A stretch of DNA of 64,000 bases from Leishmania mexicana MHOM/GT/2001/U1103. Taxonomy: Eukaryota; Euglenozoa; Kinetoplastea; Trypanosomatida; Trypanosomatidae. The stretch's first letter is position 1, and each line of letters begins with the position of its first letter. The notes below the pieces were generated by a model, which saw only the letters and a list, made by a program, of their open reading frames with translations, was not told where the DNA came from and did not search any database. The stretch is from assembly GCF_000234665.1 (NCBI RefSeq), contig NC_018313.1, forward strand, positions 62,001 through 126,000. The letters run 5' to 3'. The translations under genes and the position numbers were made by a program. This document shows, piece by piece, positions 40,001 through 47,463 of the stretch.

Positions 40001-41014
40001 AGCGGCAGCAGCAGCAGCCCTCGATCCGGCGGGTCGACCATTGAGCAGCAGCAACAGCACGCTAGATGCATCATGGACACGCTCCTGGCGCGGCAGATAT
40101 TCCCTTCAGTCGAGCCAGCGGAGCCGACTCAGTCCCTATCACCACCCTGTGCGAGCTCTCCCTATCCGGTCTTGCCCACGCTCTCAGCGCGCGGCACAGC
40201 AGCGCCTGCATCGTCACCAGCGCAGGAGCAGCAGCACGCACCAAGTCACAGCAGCTGCCAAGACAGCGAGAGCGACGCACACATTGCGCAAGGACGCGAG
40301 TCCGACAGCGATGGGAACCCGCTCACAACGGAGGCGGTCGGGGCAGCCGGTGAGCCGGCACGTGCGAAAGAGGTGGCCAAGGCCAGTGCTGCTGTTGCGG
40401 CAACCTCTGCTTCCATGTCGGCGCCGCGTCAGTCGTACAACACCGCCCGCTCCTCCTCCGCCGGTGCAACGGCGTCGTCCTTGCTAGAAGGGAGGGGCAG
40501 CGCCAGCGTCGAGCGGTCTTCCTGCGACAGTGTCGTGGAGGGGCCGGAGGCCGAGTTGATGGCCTTCTTGCCCTCTGCAGCTACTGCCATGCACGGGGTT
40601 ATTGCACCAGTTACATCAGGCTCAGCAGTGTTAGCCACTTCGACATGGTCGAAGGACTTGAGTCTCAGTGTGTCACACACCGTCCCGCACGACTCTCCGC
40701 TTCGTGCAACGACGAGGCGGATGATTGCCATGTCGATGGATCGCGACCGCGAGGTGCCTCACGCGGAGGCGGCGGTCGGCGCTGATGAGGAGGACGCCGT
40801 CGAGGAAGTGGTGATTCGGCTGAAGAAACAAGGCCACAGTAGCACTCTTCGCATCCCTTCTGCGACGTGTCAGCCGACAGAAACCGTCGGGCGTGTCGAG
40901 GTGATGGGCAGGGTGGCATCAAAGTCACCCTGCCGCAGCCCCTCTCTCAGCGCAGTTGCCTCGGTGCCTATGACGCCGTCGTCATCGACCCTGAGGCAAG
41001 TGTACCAACTGTGA
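37070..41014 (+). CDS. Divergent kinesin motor protein
   Basis: 1314 residues. The motor domain is N-terminal: 'KVFCRFAP' as first strand, P-loop GQTASGKT at 153-160 (preceded by AYGQ), switch I NQSSSRGH at 398-405, switch II VDLAGSE at 434-440, and 'SINASLLALRKVFRAL' as the N-x-SL-x-AL helix. The motor is much larger than usual (about 600 versus 340 residues) because of inserts, notably about 85 residues between switch II and its following helix. Switch I has Gly in place of the second-to-last Ser of NxxSSRSH. A coiled coil follows at about 770-840 (RLRDEARQYKKTAQQLYKQC... ALSERDARVAELEAALEKA). The last 450 residues are Ser/Thr-rich and disordered. Cargo and subfamily are unknown. Confidence 0.88.
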   Translation: MKVFCRFAPPPADHPSTTTATAAAAIPGVGAPAGGHCRIPREPAEAILLMRAEGPSLGATTTTAAPAMATGERVYLADPATLSKVTFSCDGVFLPSTPTAATPAAMAAQQQHLYDVTCKSLLMPAPRSPERQRRWCSSSPVPTAVRRIYLAYGQTASGKTYSLFGETSASSGVEGLSPSAGVVPRYLHDVFSARNGAEKRRHLCDTDRGSGDGAVDDVFVDLSCFEVYNEAATDLVALSVALSTLDFPYPTGAAGVARGSADRRLSSKTPTDAAAGLAHSLRSSDLRQQLPVWMAHELHRSEQQPDGADAYAQEDLWGTRSESSASVGAGCTATAGAAATPFASSPTLSRFLKTEYKATEKQQVLRSLEQARCTTFAEARAVLQALLALRQECATSRNQSSSRGHLVLCVRVYAPAARDSPAGEWVMQHETAFVDLAGSESGKLADADVAHVRTSKVACRQPRRRGQAATSAAFSSRASSLHSRVSLDTSMLSGVSSQHSGISSGTTTTVGSAYHRSLLRPSPEEDKKAAQVRRRRETRSINASLLALRKVFRALSEATRLSHTAVAQESTAAAAATKLPRRPPLHHAPFKDSALTAILEPFLVPQPSAATLSSSSTSPAALEGAAAVHVVLLVCCSSRSIDFFETVASLRLGAEAAAVNPEVVLHALPVQQRAQQHQLHLSACATHLKPHHSSADRRHREGSGCAACFPPRLFRSVSAPSRRLAPSGDEDEQGEVDNLSERTSAPGIRAASSERHDRRRPGEVVINAADAARLRDEARQYKKTAQQLYKQCKSLCESYDECVDELQWCRAALSERDARVAELEAALEKATRACAAGSSRELQQPLPEPLQPRTQKTIRNSTPDYGSPAARTPHPLRIQRSSREAAADESREVIPAVNNGGKREVNTDPVPSATTSVAAGSMRATSTSSTAREGSGRWMVSVSPFSTASLAEGTAARMATVREDVEGVKDVVDDAGSSGSSSSPRSGGSTIEQQQQHARCIMDTLLARQIFPSVEPAEPTQSLSPPCASSPYPVLPTLSARGTAAPASSPAQEQQHAPSHSSCQDSESDAHIAQGRESDSDGNPLTTEAVGAAGEPARAKEVAKASAAVAATSASMSAPRQSYNTARSSSAGATASSLLEGRGSASVERSSCDSVVEGPEAELMAFLPSAATAMHGVIAPVTSGSAVLATSTWSKDLSLSVSHTVPHDSPLRATTRRMIAMSMDRDREVPHAEAAVGADEEDAVEEVVIRLKKQGHSSTLRIPSATCQPTETVGRVEVMGRVASKSPCRSPSLSAVASVPMTPSSSTLRQVYQL

Positions 41015-41844
41015 TGTGAAGGGGAGGGGAGAGGTGGTCGAGGTGCTGGAGGGAAGCCGGTGGCGCGCTGGCGTCACGGCGCACCCTCTACCTCCGCCTC
41101 TGTGTGTCCTCTTGCGCCCGCGCTCAGCATGTCCGCCACACACACACACACACACGCGCGCGCGCACACCTTCATCCGTATCCACTCACAAGCACGCATG
41201 CAGCCATACGGAGAAAAGGGAGGGTCGCCGATGGCCAAGTGACGGCTAAGACACTCGCATCGTGTGGGGACAAGAGACTCATCGACGTGGCTGCACTCGT
41301 TTCGCTGTGTGTGTGTGTGTGTGTGTGTGTCTGGGTGGCGATCATACCGCCCTGACGATGGGAACATCGAGCATCGCGCATCGTTGTGTAGACAGGTACG
41401 GAGAGGGGCGAAATAGAGTGCGACAGGGATACACTTGGACTGGGCATCCTACTTCGCTCCCTGCGGGCGCGCGCTTGTGCGGCTTCGCCATGCCTGGTGC
41501 TGGCACAGCGCTCGCGAAGCAGCAGCGAGGAGGGCTTAGACGGAGGGAGGAGGAGGGGGGTCGTCCACCTACCCTTCTCCCCCTTCTCCCTTTCCGTGAG
41601 GCAATGCAGTCTCCCAGAGACGCACGCACGCGCACGTAGATGTGCTCAAGCGCATGCGTGTGTGTGTGTGTGCGCACACACACCTTGTATCTCCTCCCGT
41701 CCTCTCACACACTCTCTCCTCACCGATCTTCTCGTCTGCTGCCATTCTTCGCGCCTCGGCTTTCACAACTTCAGAAAACAGTGCACCCGCATAAAGACCG
41801 CCCGCGGTGGCAGAGCCGTGCGGCCTACGCTGGACGCATACCAC
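41015..41844. other. Spacer with (GT)n and CA tracts
   Basis: No gene is supported. A (TG)12 microsatellite lies at 41306-41330, CA/CG-alternating DNA at about 41138-41168 and GT at 41656-41672. Pyrimidine tracts at 41690-41745 are the likely splice signal for the next gene. Confidence 0.5.
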
Positions 41845-42594
41845 ATGGGGGGATACACAAGCAGCGGCATGACATTGGTCTTCGAAGCTCGACAGTTGCC
41901 TTTTGGCAGCATCTATGAGGCGTACGCGGCCCCCATCCAGCCCATCCTAGCCCTCCACGCGCTGGACAAGCTACCTCTGTGGGATCGCTGCATGCTGGCA
42001 GCGGTGCTGCCTGTCGTGCAACAGCGCCACTTGGCCGGCGCCGCAGCAACACCGTCATCGACGGTGGTGCGACCACCACTCACGGTGGACGGTGGCGATA
42101 CCGCAGATGCCGCCGCCGCCGACGCTTCCTTGTCTTCTACAACGATACGAGCAGCGAATCATGAGGAGAGGGTCAATGCGTCACCAGAGCTGGCGGGAGC
42201 GCCGTCCCTCGAGGATGTCACGCTGGCATTGACCATTGTGCGCGCCCTGGATGAGCTGGAGGTGGTGTACGACTCCAGCGTCAGTACACGCGCGGAGCTG
42301 AAACAGCAGCGGCAGCAGCACCAGCACCAGCTGTCGGTACCCGCAGCCTCCCTTGCGGAGGCGCCGCGCCGCGCCTTCAAACAGCCGACGAAGACGTCCG
42401 AAGAGCTTCTCATGGAGCAGCTCCTACAGGAACGCATATTTGGCGCGGTCCCACATCTCCCGGAGAGCAGCGACGAGGATGGCGAGACAAGCATCGAAGC
42501 TTCGGTTGACGTCGCCATGTGCTTCACTGTCAAGGGCGAGAGCCTGGGCATCGGGACCGCGAATATATTCGGCGGCCATGGATATCACCCCTGA
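41845..42594 (+). CDS. Protein of unknown function, 249 residues
   Basis: No family recognised. The N-terminal 55 residues (TLVFEARQLPFGSIYEAYAAPIQPILALHALDKLPLWDRCMLAAVLPVVQQ) look folded and helical, without a transmembrane span. A Thr/Ala/Asp-rich stretch, a second helical part (SLEDVTLALTIVRALDELEVVYDSS), a Gln/His-rich run and an acidic Ser/Glu/Asp cluster near the C-terminus follow. Codon use is coding-like throughout. Start alternatives are ATGs at 41845 and 41869; the upstream extension contains CA repeats and is UTR. Confidence 0.7.
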   Translation: MGGYTSSGMTLVFEARQLPFGSIYEAYAAPIQPILALHALDKLPLWDRCMLAAVLPVVQQRHLAGAAATPSSTVVRPPLTVDGGDTADAAAADASLSSTTIRAANHEERVNASPELAGAPSLEDVTLALTIVRALDELEVVYDSSVSTRAELKQQRQQHQHQLSVPAASLAEAPRRAFKQPTKTSEELLMEQLLQERIFGAVPHLPESSDEDGETSIEASVDVAMCFTVKGESLGIGTANIFGGHGYHP

Positions 42595-43429
42595 TGAACG
42601 CTCTGGCTACATATGCCGTTTCTTTTTTTTCCGTTGAAGAAAAGTCCCCCGCTGCCGCAGCAGGAGCCGGCGGGGGGGAAGGGAAGGGGGCGGCAGCAGG
42701 ACAGGATAAGGACACCCTTCTGCCTCTCTTGCTCCCCCCGCCTCCTCCTCCCACTCTCTTCCCCAGCTCACAAGCGCCGTCACCCGCGTCCTTCGGACGC
42801 GGACGTAGGCGCGCTGCACAGGCGAGCACGGGTCAAGAGTTGTGAAGAGCTAACTTCCCCAGCAGCAGTGGTGTGTGCTTCGCGGGGGGGGTACGACGTT
42901 CACATCCACCGCAACTACGCGCGCTGTGAGGGAAGTCGCATGGAGGCTCCTCCCAAAAACCTCGCATGCGGCGGCACCTCGCCCACCCCGCTGCCGTGCT
43001 CTCGTGTGCATCGATGTGAACACGGTAGCAGGATACACACGTGCCAGCATGCAAGATGGGTCGAGTCTACTGCCACGGTCACTCTCTTACCACCGACCAC
43101 CCCTTCGCCTTGTCATCCTCACCCTATCCCACCATCACCACCCACCGACTCACCCACCCAACCAACCCTGCGGCGTCATCACAGCAAGAGCGGACCCGCA
43201 CACTCTTGAAGGAAACTAAAGGGAAAAACGAGAGAGGGAGCCACAGCTGATACGGCGTCCGCACGCACACGCACGCGCGCTGCAGGCGTGGTGAGCGCGG
43301 GCAACGGGGCGAACACAAACAGTGCGCCTACGGCTACAAAAACGTCAGGGGAAAGAAAGCGGGAGAAAACCGGAAGAGGTGTGCGGTGCTCCGCCTCCTC
43401 TCGCCTCCACGTGCTCCGGCAACCGCAAC
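42595..43429. other. Spacer before CRK12
   Basis: No gene is supported. It contains a T-run at 42621-42630, C-rich clusters and a (CCCACC)-type tract at 43119-43160. An in-phase extension of the kinase frame starts at 43322 but lacks coding character. Confidence 0.5.
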
Positions 43430-46078
43430 ATGCACCAGCAACCACGTCGCTGCAGCGGCCGCGGCTCTGTGCCTCCCTCTTGTGAGGGGCACGGCTACGT
43501 AAAGGCAATCATCGTGGAGGAGGAGGAGGAGGAGGATGGGGTGGCCATGGGCGAGGACAGAGGTCCAAGTGTCGGCGGCGGTGACGGTGGCACCAGCTGC
43601 GTCAGCAACTCGCCCCTCACTTCCAGTTCAGGTGTCAGCGTTCACGAACCCCAGCCACCGCGGGCGGCAGCCACAGTGGCAACGACGTCACTGGGGCTAA
43701 TCGCGTCGGGCTTACACGAGCCTCTGTTCCATGAGCAGCCGCACCCCCTCCACACCAGGAACAGGGCGACTGATTCACCGCAAACCCCACCACCACTACT
43801 ACATCCATCTGTCGGTGGCGCCACGAGGGCTGTGGACGCTGGTGATGGGACAAGCACGGCACGAATCATGCGACTAGACCCCGTCGCGCCTTCCTTACCC
43901 TCTTCTTCGACCCCCCATGCGGTGGCCCATCACACGCTGCGCCTCCGACCCTCTGCCGCCTTGCCTCAGCCCCCGCCAAACGCGCCATGGCTGCAAGAGC
44001 AGGTGGACGACGAGGAGTGGGCGCCCCCTTCGAAGCGTTTCCGTCCATATCCGAGCACCACCATGGCCCATTCAGCGACGCCTTTTTCGGCAATGGCACC
44101 TGGGGGGCTCAGCACCACAGGTGTCGGTGGCAGCGGCAGCCGCGTCTTGCGGCTCGCGCTGTCGAGCAGCAATACGGCTCCGGCCGACACCGCAACGACG
44201 CCAGCCCATAAGCCAGCGTCCGTTGCCGTTGCAGGCGGTGGCAGTGGTGATGGTGCGGCCACCGCATGCGCCAACGTCTCCGCGCCTGGTGAGGCGCTTA
44301 AGGCGGGCAGTAGAGCAGCAGTGGAAGAGCCAGAGAGCACAAGAAAGATCAACGAGGAGGCGCAACGTGCGTCAGACACGCCTGCCGACGGCCCCTTGCG
44401 TGTCTCACCAGCTTCGCCAGCCAGCGCCACCATCTCCAACCCTGAGGCGACTGGCATCGGTGCCGCGCCTGTGCCAGCGAGAGCGGCGTCGCGCCCAACG
44501 CCGATCCTCATAAGCGCCCCCTCGCGCGCTGTGTCTGTCAACGCACCAAACGTGGGGTCGCCCCTGACCGCCACCGTGGGGTCGGCCGTTTCACAGCAAC
44601 AGCAGCAGCAGCAGACCCGGTCTGCCGCAGCCATCGTGATGGGGACAAGCGGCTTCTCGCGCCTACGCTCGCTTACACCCACGCCGTACCCCGGCGCGCA
44701 AGGGTCTCCATGCCGGCGTCACCGCTTTGTGGGGGTGAACCTCCCCGGTGCTCCGCCACCGTCCATGGACTTCAGCCCCATTCAGCGCACCGTGAAGGAG
44801 GTCTACGAAGTGCACGAGAAGCTCAGCGAGGGCACGTACGGCGAGGTGTTCAAGGGCGTCGACAAGCGAACCGGCGCTGTGGTGGCGCTGAAGCGCATCA
44901 AGATGCTGAGCACCCATCAGGGCTTTCCACAGACCTCGCTGCGGGAGGTGATTGCCCTTCGGCACATCCAGAACCAGCGCGAACGACTCGAGGAACGACT
45001 GCGCAACGACGCGCATCACCGTGGCGCGGTGGCCATCACTGATCCTCTCGCCGAGGTCTCGCAGCTCTGTGATGTTCTCATCTACGATCGGCAGCAGCGC
45101 GACATTGTGCTGGTGTTCGCTTACGCCACAGCGAGTCTGGCTGGCCTGTGTCGCCGCCAGTTCGCCTTCACGCCATCGGAGATGGCCCTCCTCATGAAGA
45201 AACTTCTCATCGCGGTGCGCAAGCTGCACGAGATGCGCATCATTCACCGCGACATCAAGTCCGACAACGTACTCGTAACGAGTGATGGCGAGGTGCAGCT
45301 GACCGACTTTGGGCTGTGCTCCATCGCCGCGGCCGGGTCGTCGCGATCTGGCACGCATGTGTGGCGGACGCCGAGCGTGATTACTCTGGCCTACCGTCCG
45401 CCAGAGATGCTGCTGGGCAGTACCGCGTATGATGAGAAGGTCGATGTGTGGTCGCTTGGGTGCCTGCTCGCTCAGCTGTACCTCCTCGAGCCCCCCTTCT
45501 ACAGGCATCGCGCGCAGGCACAGCAGCAGCAGCAGCAACGTGCGCCAGAGCGATCGGCGGCCACGGAACTCGAGCAGCTCTCCCGTATTACAGAGATTCT
45601 GGGGCCGCTGCCGCCGGTGAGCGTCTATCACCCCGACTCGTGTCAACACATGCGTGTTCTGGAGCAGCTGGAGGTGCAGGGGCGCCTGGCGGAGGCTGGG
45701 CGAGCAGTGCAACCGGCAAACTGGGGCAGGCTGCAGACCATCTTCGAGCCCAGCTTTCTGTATCAGCAGTTCCACGGCTTTCGGGGCTGGTTCGAGGCGG
45801 AGTTGGGGCGCTCGCGGCACCAGCCACATCGCCGACCTACACAGGCCTGCATGGACGTGCTCTGCGCCGCCCTACAACTCGACCCGCAGCAGCGACCCAC
45901 CGCGGCAGAGCTGCTGCGCATGCCGTACTTCACCACCTTGGACGACGCCCCGTTGCTGGGCAGCTATCAGCGGGTCCTCCCCGTCACCCCGGAGCGGGAA
46001 GCTGAGGTGCGCCGCGGCTTCATGATAAAGGTGCAACGATGCGGGGACAGTCACACGCAGCGCCGCCCGCATCAGTGA
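43430..46078 (+). CDS. CRK12: CDK-like kinase, probably CRK12
   Basis: 882 residues. The first 440 are low-complexity (poly-Glu near 30, Ser/Ala/Pro-rich, poly-Gln before the kinase). The kinase domain has the glycine loop GTYGEVFKG from residue 468, ATP-anchoring Lys488, a PSTAIRE-like helix 'GFPQTSLREV', catalytic loop HRDIKSDN at 606-613, DFGL at 626-629, and 'VITLAYRPPEMLLG' in the activation segment. These features place it among cyclin-dependent kinases. The N-lobe holds an insert (about 525-550) between the PSTAIRE-like helix and strand 4. Identification as CRK12, which pairs with cyclin CYC9 and is a validated leishmanicidal drug target, rests on the N-terminal extension and remembered chromosome-9 location. 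A start at 43430 gives 'MHQQPRRC'. Confidence 0.82.
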   Translation: MHQQPRRCSGRGSVPPSCEGHGYVKAIIVEEEEEEDGVAMGEDRGPSVGGGDGGTSCVSNSPLTSSSGVSVHEPQPPRAAATVATTSLGLIASGLHEPLFHEQPHPLHTRNRATDSPQTPPPLLHPSVGGATRAVDAGDGTSTARIMRLDPVAPSLPSSSTPHAVAHHTLRLRPSAALPQPPPNAPWLQEQVDDEEWAPPSKRFRPYPSTTMAHSATPFSAMAPGGLSTTGVGGSGSRVLRLALSSSNTAPADTATTPAHKPASVAVAGGGSGDGAATACANVSAPGEALKAGSRAAVEEPESTRKINEEAQRASDTPADGPLRVSPASPASATISNPEATGIGAAPVPARAASRPTPILISAPSRAVSVNAPNVGSPLTATVGSAVSQQQQQQQTRSAAAIVMGTSGFSRLRSLTPTPYPGAQGSPCRRHRFVGVNLPGAPPPSMDFSPIQRTVKEVYEVHEKLSEGTYGEVFKGVDKRTGAVVALKRIKMLSTHQGFPQTSLREVIALRHIQNQRERLEERLRNDAHHRGAVAITDPLAEVSQLCDVLIYDRQQRDIVLVFAYATASLAGLCRRQFAFTPSEMALLMKKLLIAVRKLHEMRIIHRDIKSDNVLVTSDGEVQLTDFGLCSIAAAGSSRSGTHVWRTPSVITLAYRPPEMLLGSTAYDEKVDVWSLGCLLAQLYLLEPPFYRHRAQAQQQQQQRAPERSAATELEQLSRITEILGPLPPVSVYHPDSCQHMRVLEQLEVQGRLAEAGRAVQPANWGRLQTIFEPSFLYQQFHGFRGWFEAELGRSRHQPHRRPTQACMDVLCAALQLDPQQRPTAAELLRMPYFTTLDDAPLLGSYQRVLPVTPEREAEVRRGFMIKVQRCGDSHTQRRPHQ

Positions 46079-47463
46079 CGCACCGCACGAGCGCAAGAGC
46101 AGCAGCAACAGGTTGGAGGGACCAAGACAGTGCACGACGCGAGTTTGTGTGTGTGTGTGTGTGGGTGGGTGGGTGTATGCTGGCTCCTGTTCTCTGTGCA
46201 TAACGGCAGCAGTCACGCCTACAGGAGACGAGGACAGCAACGCCGCGTCGCGCACCCACGTCCAGGCGGCGGGTCGTCTCCCGGAGAAACAGATAGGGAG
46301 GGAGAGACTCAGGGGGAAACGTGGTCATGCGTAGTTGTCGCTTGCCTTTGGGGGGGGGAGTCCGCCTTCGCAACTCACCCGTCGCTGCGGATGGGTGTAG
46401 AGGTGGAGGGGTGGTGGGGTGCGGGTGTGTGCGTAGACACCCAATCGCCATCCGTCCTCCTCATCGCCCACCACCACTCCTCCCTCTCTGTCTGTGGGAT
46501 GTGTGTCTTCGATGTGCCTTTCCTGCCGCGGCACGGCGTGCGCCACCTTGCCTCCGACACATCTGTGGTCTGCCCTGCCCTTCGAATGAAGAAACCCAAA
46601 AGCCGAAATACTAGTAAGCAGAAGGGGGAAGCGACTGTAAGGGGAGGGGAGGGGGGCAGCCCATGTGCGTGCACGGAGCAGAGCTGGAGAAGTTCTTGGG
46701 AGCTGGCACCAAGCCTCAAGTCTTTCCGCCACCCCACCCCTTTTCTTTTTGGGCTCTCGCTCTAACGGTCGGGTGCGTGGTAGCACGCCGCTGCGCATGC
46801 CCTGCACTCTGCGTGCCGCTTCCGCCTGACGGCCCGCCATCTCATCCCCCCTATCCCCATTCCACCCCTCCACCATCCTCCTTCACTGCTTCTCCCCCTC
46901 CCCCTCTTCTCGCTTCACATGTCCGCACGCGTTGTCACGCACAGACGGTAACCCGCTATGCACCCCTCCCCCTCCTCCCACACTCCACCGGTCTCCTGAA
47001 GGCATCCCCACCCACGTAGGTTTTCCGCGGCCTTGCCACTCACTCCCCTATACCCACACACACACACACACACATACATATATATACATCTACCTTCCAG
47101 TGGCCACGCGTCCTCCATGCAACCGCCTCTCCTCGCGAGCGACAGTTCCGCCTCTCTTCCCCTTTGCTCATCGTGTGCTTCGTCTTTTGTGCTCAATTAA
47201 CGACGGCGTAGCGTACCCTCCCCCATCCCCCCCCCTCACACACACACCACCACCACCACCACCACCACCACTGCGCCCCTTCTAGCGCGCTGCTGGTCCT
47301 CTTCACGTCCTTGCCGCAGTGCGTTGTAGAGGCGATACGCTAGGCGCACGTGTGCTGTGTGTGGGGGGAGAGGGAGGGGGGAGGGGCCACGTGGTGCACC
47401 CACAGTCAGCGGATGGTGGTCATCAGACATCACGCGCCAACGCAACAAGAACCAAGGGCGAGC
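46079..47463. other. Spacer between CRK12 and the CHASE receptor array
   Basis: No gene is supported in 1.4 kb. GT at 46146-46162, (CA)n at 47054-47074 with TA at 47078-47086, and a (CCA)n trinucleotide run at 47246-47271. Pyrimidine-rich DNA at 46855-46915 and 47215-47235. Confidence 0.5.
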
